The notes: generated from the sequence alone by a model not told the origin. Shown: positions 27,002 to 36,411, numbered from the stretch's first letter. The stretch: 64,000 nt of DNA from Bog-473 sp963707835 (GCA_963707835.1 CAVPRI010000001.1:1240001-1304000); one strand, 5' to 3'. Numbers and translations: made by a program.

Positions 27002-27407
27002 CTATGGGTGCATGGGTCGGATTCCGCACCTCTCCAGCTGAGTGGACGCCAGAATGTCAAAGCGGCTCAACGCGCCGGTGACTTCATCGAAACGGTTCGC
27101 CGTTCGGAGGCTCCCATCGTACGCGGCGAGCTCCGATCGCAGCTGTGTGGTTGGCGCCTTCGCAAGGCTTGACTTGATATCACGACGAAGCCGAAACAGA
27201 TCGGTCTCGAAACCCGTTCCGGTCGCAGGTGTCGATCCGTTCTTGATGACGCTGAGTGCGTCGGACCCGACAACGCGCATCACGGGTTGGCAGAATTCCG
27301 GCGACCAAGAAGCTGGGGGTCGCAGGACCTGATACAGGCTCTCGCCGCAACAGCAATGACCACCACGGCGAGTGCCACCAACCACCTGCTATGTCCGGGA
27401 TTGCTCA
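27002..27407 (-). CDS. Putative small exported protein (frameshifted)
   Basis: ATG 27407 opens SNPGHSRWLVALAVVVIAVA, a plausible signal sequence, in one frame. Near 27347 the sense continues in another frame as CGESLYQVL then ASWSPEFCQPVMRV, down to the stop at 27002. The mature part is mostly helical (FETDLFRLRRDIKSSLAKAP). A Cys at the frame junction could be a lipobox Cys. The total length of 406 bp requires one extra or missing base. Family unknown; the reconstruction is tentative. Confidence 0.45.
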
Positions 27408-27568
27408 TTGCTTTCCGCCCGTAGCGTGCCACAGGAGAAAGTCCAGACCTGGGTCAGTTTGGTGCAGTTCCCCTGCTCGCTGCGACGATGGGCCACCCTG
27501 GCATTGGCGGCGCGGTCGGCGCTTCCCAGGCCGCGAATTGGGGGCGAGGAGAGCGAACATCTTCCTTA

Positions 27569-28309
27569 TCACGCCAGATGCGCCTCGGCCGGGTGCTCGA
27601 TCACATCGTTCCAGTCGGTTCCCGACTCTTCCAGCGCCATCTTTCCGCCTCGTATCCCGAAGAGACGCTTCGCTACCACCAAGTAGACCACCACGGCCAC
27701 GTTTATCACCAGGGTCCCTACCCGTAACCAGGTAACACGTTGGGCGATCTCATAGACCTCGATAGGAATGAATGTGGCCGTGGCCACCACGGTCAGATAT
27801 TCGGCCCATCGCCGCTGCCACCAGAGTCCCAACGCCTCGATCCCTTCGAGCACCGCGTACGCAATTGCGGCGACGAGCACGACTTCGAGAGTTTCGACCT
27901 TCAGGTGGGAGAGCCGAGACAGGTTCGTACTCAAGAAGGGGTGTCCCGCCGGCGAAAGATTGCGCACCAGTCCCGTCGCCCAACGGTGTACCGCCTCAAA
28001 GTCCGCCCACAGCACCAACGTGACCGCCGCCACTATCAAGTACGCCAGGACGTGGAGTGCACGCTCGATGGCGATCAGGCGCACGACGATGGCCTGATCG
28101 AGCTCGAGGCCGCGGCGCGGACGGGGCAGGGTGTCCTCGTTGCCGAGCAGCTCTGGCGCCCCCGGACCGGCAACCTGGACCACGAGCCACGCGTCGCAGC
28201 GTAGGCATCGGCCCAGGCGCCCCCGGGGCCCGTCAATGCCGAGGCGATCGTCAGTGCTGCTCGTGCGCAGTCGCTGGACGTGGGCCGCAGGTATGACGTG
28301 GCCGCGCAT
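27569..28309 (-). CDS. DUF2127-like membrane protein
   Basis: About 246 residues from ATG 28309. An N-terminal segment with CLRCD precedes AIVVRLIAIERALHVLAYLI and three more TM segments (~100-120, ~145-165, ~175-195). WWQRRWAEYLTVVATATFIPIEVYEIAQRVTW is the hallmark of DUF2127. The C-terminus is acidic and cytosolic. The function of the family is unknown. Confidence 0.75.
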   Translation of the reverse strand: MRGHVIPAAHVQRLRTSSTDDRLGIDGPRGRLGRCLRCDAWLVVQVAGPGAPELLGNEDTLPRPRRGLELDQAIVVRLIAIERALHVLAYLIVAAVTLVLWADFEAVHRWATGLVRNLSPAGHPFLSTNLSRLSHLKVETLEVVLVAAIAYAVLEGIEALGLWWQRRWAEYLTVVATATFIPIEVYEIAQRVTWLRVGTLVINVAVVVYLVVAKRLFGIRGGKMALEESGTDWNDVIEHPAEAHLA

Positions 28310-28556
28310 CGAGCACACCCATGTCTCTGTGCTCCACCGTTTGGGACGCAGTCGCGACAGGACGCTCTGTGGCACGCCTAGATCGTGCCACTCGCGAGAT
28401 CAACATGACGTCATGGCTCGAATCCCTTGGGATCAACCTTCAGGCCACAGTCGAGCCACCCGGCCCATGCATCCGATGTCGAGTCCGGTGGCCACCCCTC
28501 CCGTTCGCACGGAGCGCCCTCGTACGCCGGCCTGGCGATAGAGGCGGCACTGCCAC

Positions 28557-28735
28557 CTACGAGGTCCGCAACGTCGAACCAGTCTCGAGCATCGTCTTGA
28601 GACTGGAAAGGACGGCCGGCCAGTCCGCCGAGATGCCCTCGAGCACGGCACTCCCGGGCTCAAACCCGTCGTGGACGACGGTGAGCGTGACGGGGTGCCC
28701 CGCATCGGCGGGTCGGTGGGCGTGTCGATGGACCC
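28557..28735 (-). pseudogene. C-terminal fragment of an AHSA1-type SRPBCC protein
   Basis: About 58 residues (GHPVTLTVVHDGFEPGSAVL, then ISADWPAVLSSLKTMLETG) match the last strand and long C-terminal helix of AHSA1/SRPBCC domains. No N-terminal two thirds are found in any frame upstream, and that space is used by the plus-strand secreted-protein gene. It is a remnant left by deletion. Confidence 0.6.
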
Positions 28736-28856
28736 TTCCAAGTCCGACTCGCTCACCCTTGCATCGAGGCCATGCCCAGTTCGCCAGGTCGAGGCCCCGT
28801 GCACCAACGCCCGTTCTCAGGCAGGGACGCTGCACGATCCAACGGGCAGTACGGTC

Positions 28857-29492
28857 ATGCCTGTGAAACCCTGCGACCCGCCTGGGAGTGGTCGGGCCAT
28901 TCGGATCGCCGTGGCTGGAATCCTCGCGGCTGGCTTCGCGGTGAGCACGACAACCCTCTCGGCTGGCGCAAGCACGAAGTCGCAGCTCCAATCCAAACTC
29001 TTGAGCATCTCGAACTTCCCGACAGGATGGTCAGTGGACAACGCGACCGGTTCGGGCAGCACCGATCAAGGGTGCCTCTCTGGGATGAGTGTGCTTCCGC
29101 CTCACGACACCAAGGTCAAGGCTCAATTCGTCGACGGCACGGCCCCGCAGTTCGACGAAGTCCTGGCGACCGGTAGTGGCGCCGGACGGCGTTGGGGGGA
29201 AATCGAGAAGCGCCTCCGGACGTGCAAGAGGTATTCGGTGTCCCAGGGAGGAACGACGGAGCACTTCACGGTTCGAGCAATGTCGTTTCCCACTGTGGGT
29301 CAAAGATCCTCGGCGTACTCAATGACGGTGTCCGTCGATGGGATGGCCCTGGGGGCGGACCTCGTCTTGTTTCAGGTGGGCAAGGTCTACGGGGCTGTTG
29401 TCTACGCGCAAACTGGGTCAGCTGACCCCACCCAAGCTCAGGCATTCATCACGGAGGCGGTCGACAAAGTCGAGGGCAAGCTTGTGAGTTGA
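28857..29492 (+). CDS. Secreted protein with PknH-like sensor-type domain
   Basis: About 211 residues from ATG 28857. Signal peptide ~10-38 (IRIAVAGILAAGFAVSTTTLSAGAS). The mature domain has two Cys (DQGCLSG, LRTCKRYS), SISNFPTGWSVDN near its start and a terminal AQAFITEAVDKVEGKL helix. The layout is like actinobacterial PknH-like extracellular domains, which bind small ligands outside the cell. No kinase or TM is attached. The family assignment is moderate. Confidence 0.65.
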   Translation: MPVKPCDPPGSGRAIRIAVAGILAAGFAVSTTTLSAGASTKSQLQSKLLSISNFPTGWSVDNATGSGSTDQGCLSGMSVLPPHDTKVKAQFVDGTAPQFDEVLATGSGAGRRWGEIEKRLRTCKRYSVSQGGTTEHFTVRAMSFPTVGQRSSAYSMTVSVDGMALGADLVLFQVGKVYGAVVYAQTGSADPTQAQAFITEAVDKVEGKLVS

Positions 29493-29819
29493 TGGTTGAA
29501 GATGCCGCGGTCGGCCCCAGGGACGATCCAGTGACGCAATCGGGGGACATCGAAGCCGTGAACAGTGCATCTGAGGCTCTCTTCGACTGCAAATAGGCGC
29601 AGGGAATCGTTACCAATTGAGGGGGAGTCAAAGTCACAGTTGCTAGGTGAGGGCCCAGCACCCGTACGCCAACCGGATCGATGCTTTCTGTGCGCTCTCG
29701 CCAAGCGTCGAGTACCGTCCAACGGGACCAACGTACGGAGCCATTATGTGATGGGTCCGGCGGCGGTCCTCTCGTTGCCGCACCAACTCGCCCACCGCCA
29801 TCCGTAAGGAGACCACAAC
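29493..29819. other. Intergenic region without a supported gene
   Basis: 326 bp with no credible coding frame on either strand. The ribosome site AAGGAGA for the next gene is at its right end. Confidence 0.5.
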
Positions 29820-30086
29820 ATGCCGACCGTCATTGGGCATCACGACATCTCGAAAGGCAAGGACCACTGGTTGAACTCGCCGAAGCGCGAGGAGGTCTTC
29901 GGACAGCTCGGCGTCACCAATATCAGGACGTTCGTGAACCCCGATGACCCCACAAAGGTGGCGCTCCTCATGGATGTTCCCGACATGGATGCATTTGCAT
30001 CCGCTATGCAGTCAGAGGCTGCCGCCGAGGCCATGGAGCATGATGGCGTTCTGCCCGAGACGTTGGTGATTCTCGTCGAGGAATAG
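29820..30086 (+). CDS. Small alpha-beta protein, 88 aa
   Basis: ATG 29820 follows AAGGAGA with 8-nt spacing. It reads HHDISKGKDHWLNSPKREEVF, FVNPDDPTKVALLMDVPDMD and TLVILVEE, a ferredoxin-like dimeric barrel pattern similar to small ABM-like proteins. No catalytic motif is visible. A strong hairpin follows the stop. Confidence 0.65.
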   Translation: MPTVIGHHDISKGKDHWLNSPKREEVFGQLGVTNIRTFVNPDDPTKVALLMDVPDMDAFASAMQSEAAAEAMEHDGVLPETLVILVEE

Positions 30087-30093
30087 ACAAGGC

Positions 30094-30110
30094 GGCCCCT
30101 CTTCGGGGCC
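30094..30110 (+). terminator. Hairpin terminator after the 88-aa gene
   Basis: GGCCCC, TCTTC and GGGGCC form a 6-bp GC stem 8 bp after the stop; there is no T-tract. Confidence 0.55.
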
Positions 30111-30118
30111 TCAGAACG

Positions 30119-30147
30119 CGAAGCAACCACTGCGTGATCGGGAACGA
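30119..30147. repeat. Intergenic repeat CGAAGCAACCAC..., copy B
   Basis: 24 of 29 positions match the copy at 26942-26970. It lies directly downstream of the hairpin terminator. Confidence 0.5.
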
Positions 30148-30257
30148 GCCGCTTCGGCAACGCCGCCTCCTGGCGAGGTTGGGCACGAGGTCAAGGTGAG
30201 CGGCATCGGATCACACCAGCTAGCGTTCGATGCTGAGCCGACCCGAGGGGGCGCCAA

Positions 30258-30869
30258 ATGCAGGATATGAGCTCCGGCTACCCGGCGACGTTCAACTTCG
30301 ACGCCCCGGAAAAGGTCGCCAACTGGCGACCGCTCGTCAACTGGCTTCTTGCCATCCCGCACTTGGTGATCCTGTACGGCTTGCGGATCCTCGCCGAGGT
30401 CGTCGGCATCATTTCTTGGTTTGCAATCCTCTTCACGGGCGAACTTCCCGAGAGCTTCTCCAACATCCAAGCGATGTTCATGCGATATGAACTCCGCACC
30501 TATACGTTTTACCTCTTTATGTGCGAGGAGTACCCGCCCTTCGCATTCGGAATGACGCCCACCGACGGTGGTGAGGACCCCCGCGTGCGGGTTGTGTTCC
30601 AGCCTCAGCTGGCTGATCGCAACCGCCTCACCGTCGGGTTCCGGATAATCCTCGTCATCCCGCACTTGGTCGCACTGTTTGTGCTCGAGATCGTCGCAAC
30701 GGTCATGACCGTGATCGCCCTCTTCGCCGTGCTCTTCACAGGCCGGTGGCCCGAAGGAATGCGAGCCTTCGTCCTCAACGTCTTGCGCTGGTATCTGCGT
30801 GTTCAAACGTACTTCTTGCTACTCACCGACGAATACCCGCCGTTTGAACTCGCACCACAGACTCCATAG
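30258..30869 (+). CDS. DUF4389-domain membrane protein
   Basis: 203 residues with a duplicated architecture. Each half has a TM pair (NWLLAIPHLVILYGLRILAEVV and FRIILVIPHLVALFVLEIVATV), ILFTGELPESF or VLFTGRWPEGM, then a Tyr-rich helix and (D/E)EYPPF. This is two DUF4389 units in one chain. The function of the family is unknown; it is an integral membrane protein. Confidence 0.85.
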   Translation: MQDMSSGYPATFNFDAPEKVANWRPLVNWLLAIPHLVILYGLRILAEVVGIISWFAILFTGELPESFSNIQAMFMRYELRTYTFYLFMCEEYPPFAFGMTPTDGGEDPRVRVVFQPQLADRNRLTVGFRIILVIPHLVALFVLEIVATVMTVIALFAVLFTGRWPEGMRAFVLNVLRWYLRVQTYFLLLTDEYPPFELAPQTP

Positions 30870-30991
30870 CCATCACCGGTGGGGTTGGTTCGACCCTGTT
30901 GGATCCGCGAGTCGGTCCCTGACGGGCGGACCAGAACCTCCGCGGGTCCAACTCGGCATCGTGCTCCGGTGGCTCTGAGCCCGTGGGCTCA

Positions 30992-31525
30992 CTACTGGAC
31001 CCGAGGGGCGGACCCCAGGTACTCCTCGTAGACCTCGCGTGGCCACTTCCGGTCAGCGGTCACTGCATCAGCTTCAACCAGTTCCTCCCTGATTCGTTGG
31101 TAGTCATAGCAATTGAGCTCGTGGAGGTTTCCCCATGGATCGGTCAGTTCGTACGCCCAGCACATGTCGTAGTCGACGACATCGGCGACCACGAGTGGTC
31201 CACCGCTTGGTTTGTCGATTCCGCAGGGTAGGGAGCGGGCAAAGCTCATGAAGCTGTCGGCGTCCATGGTGAACGCGACGCCGCCCTGCTGTGGCACCAT
31301 CGGATGTCCCGCACTTGCCTCGAAGAGAGCGAGCATTGTCTGGCCGCCGTCGGCTGAGATCTGCAGTGGACCACCCTCGAACCCCGTCGCCCAGAACTCG
31401 AAGGACTCGACGGGTTCGAAACCCAGATGCTCTGCGTACCATCGGGCGGCTTCGGCTCGATTCGGTACGCGAATATGCACGTGATCCAGCCGCCCCATCT
31501 TGAAGGCCGGCCGTTCTGACCGCAT
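30992..31525 (-). CDS. VOC-family (glyoxalase-like) protein
   Basis: 177 residues; from LDHVHIRVPNRAEAARWYAEHLGF the N-terminal beta-alpha-beta-beta-beta unit is clear. The C-terminal unit ends DPWGNLHELNCYDYQRI with the metal-ligand Glu. His at DHVHI and the Glu pair would hold the divalent metal. The substrate is unknown. ATG 31525 has a TAGTCT box 6 nt upstream, so it is probably leaderless; ATG 31498 is internal. Confidence 0.85.
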   Translation of the reverse strand: MRSERPAFKMGRLDHVHIRVPNRAEAARWYAEHLGFEPVESFEFWATGFEGGPLQISADGGQTMLALFEASAGHPMVPQQGGVAFTMDADSFMSFARSLPCGIDKPSGGPLVVADVVDYDMCWAYELTDPWGNLHELNCYDYQRIREELVEADAVTADRKWPREVYEEYLGSAPRVQ

Positions 31526-31531
31526 AGACGC

Positions 31532-31537
31532 AGACTA
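31532..31537 (-). promoter_or_regulatory. -10 box of the VOC gene
   Basis: TAGTCT on the minus strand, 6 nt before ATG 31525. Confidence 0.5.
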
Positions 31538-31608
31538 GACAACTCGACCGGGATCGTCGCTCATACGGCCTTTCCGGCGCGCTCCGTTCCCATTAACTTG
31601 ACGGGATC

Positions 31609-32292
31609 ATGGTTCGCCCACCCACCCCACTGATCCTGTTGCACGGCTTCGGGTCTTCATTCGATCACAACTGGAGGAAGACTGGCTGGGTCGACATCCT
31701 GGCTGACTACGGTGTCAGCGCCCCCGCCCTTGACCTGCCTGGGCACGGGTCGTCTCCGCCGCTGCGCGATCCGGCGGACTACGGCGACGTCGAGGAGGAG
31801 ATCCGCCGCGCCTTGCCGCGTGACGGACCGATAGTCGGCGTCGGGTTCTCGGCCGGGGCAGAGTTCCTGCTGCGTCTGGCCAGCGCCGAGCCGGAGCGTT
31901 TCGACCGGATCGTCCTCCTCGGGCTGGGGGACAGGGTCTTCGAGTCGGGCGATCCCGCTCCCATCGTGGCGGCGCTCGAGAGCAGCGAAGAGCCCGAAGA
32001 CGTTCCGTCTCGGATCTTCCGCCGGCTGACCAAGTCAGCCGGCAACGACCCGATGGCCCTCGCCGCCTTCGTCCGTCGACCCCGCCAACCGGTCACCGAG
32101 GAGGAGTTGTCGAGTTTGCATTGCCCGATCCTGGTGGTGCTCGGCGACCGGGACACTCTGGGGGGAACCGCCGACCGCCTCCTGGCGGCACTGCCGTCTG
32201 CGTCGCTGGTCACCCTTGCCGGCGTCGACCATTTCGCCACGCCATCGGATTTCGGGGCGATCGACGCGACGGTCAAGTTCCTCGGGCTGTGA
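31609..32292 (+). CDS. Alpha/beta hydrolase
   Basis: 227 residues. ILLHGFGSSFDHNW is the oxyanion-hole HG motif, LDLPGHGSS follows, the nucleophile elbow is GVGFSAGAEFL (Ser ~100), the acid is in VVLGDRDTLGG and the catalytic His in GVDHFATPS. The acyl or ester substrate cannot be told. TAACTT lies 9 nt before the ATG. Confidence 0.85.
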   Translation: MVRPPTPLILLHGFGSSFDHNWRKTGWVDILADYGVSAPALDLPGHGSSPPLRDPADYGDVEEEIRRALPRDGPIVGVGFSAGAEFLLRLASAEPERFDRIVLLGLGDRVFESGDPAPIVAALESSEEPEDVPSRIFRRLTKSAGNDPMALAAFVRRPRQPVTEEELSSLHCPILVVLGDRDTLGGTADRLLAALPSASLVTLAGVDHFATPSDFGAIDATVKFLGL

Positions 32293-32487
32293 CGAACCCG
32301 CACCGCCAGGGGCGCCCACGTGGGTTGAATGCTCGACGGTCCCGAACATGAAGCCGCGGCACCAGGTAGATCGCCCCATGGACCAACAACTCTTGGATCA
32401 TCTGCTTCGCGCATTTCGTGACAAGCACGACAATGTCAGCGAGAACCACACGGACGAGGCCGTCGGCTGAACTGGGGAGGCTGGGAG

Positions 32488-32781
32488 ATGGCGAAGGGGA
32501 AGATCGACCTCGAGTTCGACGTGGGTGACCTCGAGAAGCACCATGTTCGCTTCACCTTCGATCAGACCTGGGGTTCGGTTCGAATTTGGGTGGATGATCG
32601 CGTCGCCGTGAAGGGGTTCGAGATGTTCAGTCTCTCGAAGGTGAGGACTTATGCGTTCGCAGTGGGCACGAGTGAGACGCATCAGGTCGAAATCGTCAAG
32701 ACGCGTGAGCGGATGATGGGTGGGTTCAGGGAGCAATCAGTCGTGGGCCGAGTCGACGGGAATGTCGTCGCCTCCATCTAG
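32488..32781 (+). CDS. Hypothetical beta-rich protein, 97 aa
   Basis: ATG 32488 is preceded by GGGAG. Basic start KGKIDLEFDVGDLEKHHV, then alternating strands (RFTFDQTWGSVRIWVDDR, KVRTYAFAVG, HQVEIVKTRERM). No TM or signal peptide. The family is not recognised. Confidence 0.6.
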   Translation: MAKGKIDLEFDVGDLEKHHVRFTFDQTWGSVRIWVDDRVAVKGFEMFSLSKVRTYAFAVGTSETHQVEIVKTRERMMGGFREQSVVGRVDGNVVASI

Positions 32782-32869
32782 GCAGAGGTCTGAGAGTGTT
32801 GCCCCAACGCGTGCGGGACTTTCCACCGTGACCCGAGAGGGGACGGCGTGCGGCGTATGTTCTGGTCCC

Positions 32870-33389
32870 ATGGAGCAGGGTGTCGCTGATCTCGTTGGCC
32901 CGGGGCTGCCGCGTGCTCTTCTGCGGGATCAATCCCGGGACGCGTTCCGGTGATGTCGGCCTGCATTTCGCCGGGCCGGGGAACCGCTACTGGAAGTTGC
33001 TCTGTCGCGCCGGGTTCACCGGCTCGGTTCTGCGACCGGACGAGCAGCATGTGCTGCCCGGTCTGGGCATCGGCATCACGAATCTCGTGGGGCGGGTGAC
33101 GGCCGCCGCCAGCGAACTCACTGTCGGCGAGCTCCGCGAAGGGGCAATGCGGCTCGAGGCCAAGGTGGAGGTTCTGCAGCCTCGCTTCGTGGCCATGCTC
33201 GGGATGCAGGCGTACCGAACCGCCTTTCAAAGACCCAGAGCCGTCATCGGCCCACAGCCCGAGCTCCTCGGTGGTGCACGTCTCTGGCTCCTACCCAACC
33301 CGAGCGGTCTCCAGGCCCACTATCAATTGCCCGAGATGACGGAGATGTTCACGGCGCTCTTCGCTGCCACCCAGGCAGGGATGGACTGA
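32870..33389 (+). CDS. mug: Mug-type G/U mismatch DNA glycosylase (frameshifted)
   Basis: About 172 residues. ATG 32870 opens EQGVADLVGPG, the usual Mug lead-in. The frame breaks in the GGGG run 32902-32905 and continues CRVLFCGINPGTRSGDVGLHFAGPGNRYWK. FCGINPG holds the catalytic Asn and LLPNPSGLQAHYQ is the second active-site motif. Mug removes uracil or thymine mispaired with G. The protein is complete when the single-base indel is repaired; read as it stands, a caller would begin it inside the domain. Confidence 0.85.
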
Positions 33390-33442
33390 CCCCACTCGGG
33401 CGGACCGGTGCGCTTCCGGAGGGCGGCGCGGTTCGCCGCCAG

Positions 33443-33706
33443 TCAGGCCGAACCGATGACACCTCCGAACTGCAGGCTGGCAATGGTGACGCCGGGCGCC
33501 TCGGCACCCTCTGGAGGTGCCGCCGCTCTGGCCTCTTCCTCGGTCTCAAACACCTCGATCGACACCCCGTGCGTGTCGTCCAGGGCAACGAAATAGGCAC
33601 CGAGGAACCCGGGGGCTCCCTTCATCGTCGGTATCACCTCTTCGTTGAGGCCCCTTTTGGCCTCGGCCATGTCGGAAATGTCGGCGTGAATGACGACGGC
33701 GTGCAT
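33443..33706 (-). CDS. Small ABM-like dimeric barrel protein, 87 aa
   Basis: ATG 33706 has GGAGA 6 nt upstream. It reads HAVVIHADISDMAEAKRGLNEEVIP, FLGAYFVALDDTHGVSIEVFETEEEAR and VTIASLQFGGVI, the ferredoxin-like fold of ABM/heme-mono-oxygenase-like proteins. No heme or catalytic motif is evident. Confidence 0.7.
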   Translation of the reverse strand: MHAVVIHADISDMAEAKRGLNEEVIPTMKGAPGFLGAYFVALDDTHGVSIEVFETEEEARAAAPPEGAEAPGVTIASLQFGGVIGSA

Positions 33707-33797
33707 AGCGGATCTCCCATCAGGGTGCTGATCCTGACGCTAATCCCGATCGAGGGCCCTTGCCGGATGTGCAACGGTCCATCGCTCGGGGTGGGGT

Positions 33798-34145
33798 CTA
33801 CTGCGATGGCTCTCCACCCGTGCTGCCTGGAGCGCGGTGGGTGCCCGGAACCCCGCGGTCCATCACGTGCTCCGTCCATTCCGATCCCGACCAATACCGC
33901 TGCTCATGTCGGCCCGAAGGGTCAGTCAGCCAGCCGGGAGCGATCCCGGTGAAGGCGATCTTCGTGGCCGATGCCTCTGCGGCGTCGGGTGATTGACGTG
34001 GGGGATTCTGGTCGGTCAACGAGCTCGCGTGACGGGAACCGGGCTGCTGCCCGCGGCGTCGCTGGGAGAGGAGCGCCCGCATCGCGAACAGGCCGAAGAA
34101 CGCCACCAAGGCGATTGAGGAACCATGACCATAGAACGTGTCCAC
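33798..34145 (-). CDS. DUF2510 membrane protein
   Basis: 115 residues from GTG 34145: a short TM helix (~9-25, SSIALVAFFGLFAMRALL), a charged linker, then a DUF2510 unit (IAPGWLTDPSGRHEQRYWSGSEWTEHV) with its Trp and Asp-Pro signature. DUF2510 often sits at the N-terminus of actinobacterial membrane proteins and its function is unknown. Confidence 0.75.
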   Translation of the reverse strand: MDTFYGHGSSIALVAFFGLFAMRALLSQRRRGQQPGSRHASSLTDQNPPRQSPDAAEASATKIAFTGIAPGWLTDPSGRHEQRYWSGSEWTEHVMDRGVPGTHRAPGSTGGEPSQ

Positions 34146-34320
34146 AGCCTAGCCAGTGCATCCCGAATCTGGGACTGGGCCTCGGTCGTCTCGGATGGAT
34201 GCCGTCCAGTCCTGGTGGGTCAATCGCCCTTCCCGCCCTGATCGTGTTCGGGGTCGGTGCCGTGGTGGTTCTGGCGGCAGAGACCAACGCTGGCCCGGCC
34301 GAGTTGTCTGTGGGCGGGGT

Positions 34321-35542
34321 TCACTGAGGCGGGCCGCCGGTGAGTGTCACGTCGACGCTCGACTGTTGGCCCGATGGATCCACATACTGCATCTGGACCG
34401 TTGATCCCGGCGACAAGCGCAGAAGCTCCTCGGTCAATGACTCCGGCGACGTGACGGGCATGCCGTTGATGGCCGTGATGGTGTCACCATTGCTCAACCC
34501 GGCGACGTCGGCCGGACCGCCCGGGACCACGCTGGCGATCACCGCTCCTTCGGCACCCGCACGGGGGTTCGTGACGTGCACGCCCAGGAATGGAGTCGCA
34601 CCGACGTGCACCGTGCTCGAGCTCTTCCCGGCCACGATCTGCGTGGCCACCTTGCGGGCGGTGGCGATCGGGATCGCATACCCCTGGGCCGCGTTCGAAC
34701 CGAACTGGTACCCCTCGGATGCTGCGGTCACCATGCCGATCACTCGGGACGAGGTGTCGACCAGCGCACCACCCGAAAAACCGGGAACGATGGCTGCATT
34801 GGTCTCGAACAGACCGGTCAACTGCTCGCTGGTCCCGCTCACCTCGTCCTCGCGGCGATGGCCTGGTCCAGCGCCGTGATCTTCCCGCCGGCGTGGCTGG
34901 GTGTGCCGCCAGCCCCTTGAGCGTTCCCGACGGCCACGACACCGTCCCCCACGGCCACGAGTCCCGAGGCGCCCATGGCGATCGTGGCGAGGCCTGACGC
35001 CCTCGTGAGCCGGAGCACCGCTATGTCCTGTGACCGGTCGTACCCAGCACGGTCGCAAGGTAGGTCTGCCCGTTCCCGATGTCGCGGACGCTGAGCGACG
35101 TCTCCCCCTCGACGACGTGGTTGTTGGTGAGCACCACCCCATTCGACGTGAGCACCATGCCGGTACCCGCTCCCTGGACGGCCTGGTAGGCATCCGTCAC
35201 GTTGATGTCCACGAGGCTCGGTGCGATCGTCGAGGCGAGGGTGGCCGCATTGGCGGGAGCCCCGGGACTGTGGGAGCTCGATCCCGACCGCACCGCAGTG
35301 GTGGCGGTGGAGCTGGGAGAGGGGTTGGTCGCCGCGGGTGCCAAGAGGGCGCCGATGACCGCTCCCACCGCCAAGGCGGCGACGCCGCCAACGACGATGG
35401 TCCGGGTGTGCACATGGTGGAGGTGTGGCCTCGATCGCGGTGCCGCGGGCGGCCAGCGTGGCGGGAGAGCCGCTTCGTGGGGATCCTGGGTTCCCAGGTG
35501 CACCGAGGGCTCGTCCAGGTCACCATCGTGTGGTTCCGTCAC
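34321..35542 (-). CDS. HtrA/DegP-like serine protease with PDZ (two frameshifts)
   Basis: About 406 residues in three frames. Frame 1: GTG 35542, a cytosolic N-tail, one TM (~48-68, IVVGGVAALAVGAVIGALLA) and the protease start with catalytic His in TNNHVVEGE. The frame breaks at the CCC run 35043-35045 and continues YDRSQDIAVLRL (catalytic Asp). A second break near 34848-34852 leads to DEVSGTSEQLTGL, ETNAAIVPGFSGGALVD (catalytic Ser; GFSGG in place of GDSGG) and a C-terminal PDZ domain (FLGVHV, GGPADVAGLSNGDTITAING). All three catalytic residues survive, so the breaks look like assembly errors. It degrades misfolded extracytoplasmic proteins. Confidence 0.85.
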
Positions 35543-35658
35543 GCGTGCACCGTGTGTCGCCGAGAGTCCGCGTGCAAGGGGATTAGGTCACATTGAGTCC
35601 CCCGTCCGGGGACCTCGGACCTGGCAATAAGGTGCCGGGAATCGAAAGGGGAGTGCCG

Positions 35659-36172
35659 ATGGCGACTGTGGATGTCCTGGTCGATGCCTTTGAGAGGATC
35701 CGCGATGCGGTGCACCCGGCAGTGAATGGCCTCACCGCGCTACAACTCGGATTCCGCATCGACGGCGAGTCCAATTCGGTGGCCTGGTTGGTGTGGCACC
35801 TGACCCGCATCCAGGACGACCATGTCGCCGGGCTCCGGGCCGGAGAGCAAGCATGGACGGCGGAAGGTTGGTTCGAGCGGTTCGCCCTTCCTCTCGACCC
35901 TTCCGACACCGGCTACGGCCATGGGCCCGACGATGTCGCCAAGGTCACCGGCGAGGCTGCGCTGCTGCTCGACTACTTCGAAGCGGTCCACGAGCAGACG
36001 GTGGCCTACCTGCGCACCCTCTCCGACGCGAACCTCACCGAGGTGATCGATCGCTCGTGGGATCCGCCGGTCACCATCGGGACCCGACTGGTGAGTGTGA
36101 TCGCGGACGATCTGCAGCATGTTGGGCAGGCGGCCTACCTCGCGCGGCGTCATCGAGCGCCGAGGCACGTGA
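35659..36172 (+). CDS. DinB/DUF664-family protein (frameshifted near its end)
   Basis: About 170 residues from ATG 35659 (GGGGAG upstream). A four-helix DinB fold: FERIRDAVHPAVNGL, SVAWLVWHLTRIQDDHV (metal His), LLDYFEAVHEQTVAYL and VSVIADDLQHVGQAAYL (second His). At 36141-36147 one extra base throws the frame off. Repaired, it reads RGVIERRGT and stops at 36172, the usual end for this family; otherwise it runs to 36246 with an unrelated tail. Members are metal-dependent, often thiol-using enzymes. Confidence 0.8.
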
Positions 36173-36411
36173 GTGTGGGAGGCGGGCTGGTGCCTGCCCT
36201 GCCCTCGGCTTCCCGCGGTGCGGCTCCTGATCGACGGTGCAAGTGAGGGAAGATCAACGTAGGTCCACCGGTGACCCGGTACTTGTGTCACCCCTCACTG
36301 TCACCTCGAAACGGCGCGTCGCGACCGTGCCGTCGACATCGACCACGTGGAATGTCATCGGGGCCTCGGGCCCGGACTGAGGGTGCCGAGAGCCCGAACC
36401 CTGACTGGACC

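Noticed and set aside
28433..28807. Minus-strand frame as an independent protein
   Set aside because: It is out of frame with the recognisable SRPBCC remnant and shows no protein-like pattern of its own.
33971..34327. Plus-strand frame ending in a hydrophobic stretch before the htrA-like gene
   Set aside because: The upstream part is antisense to the DUF2510 gene, there is no ribosome site or -10 box for a shorter start, and only one short hydrophobic segment supports it.
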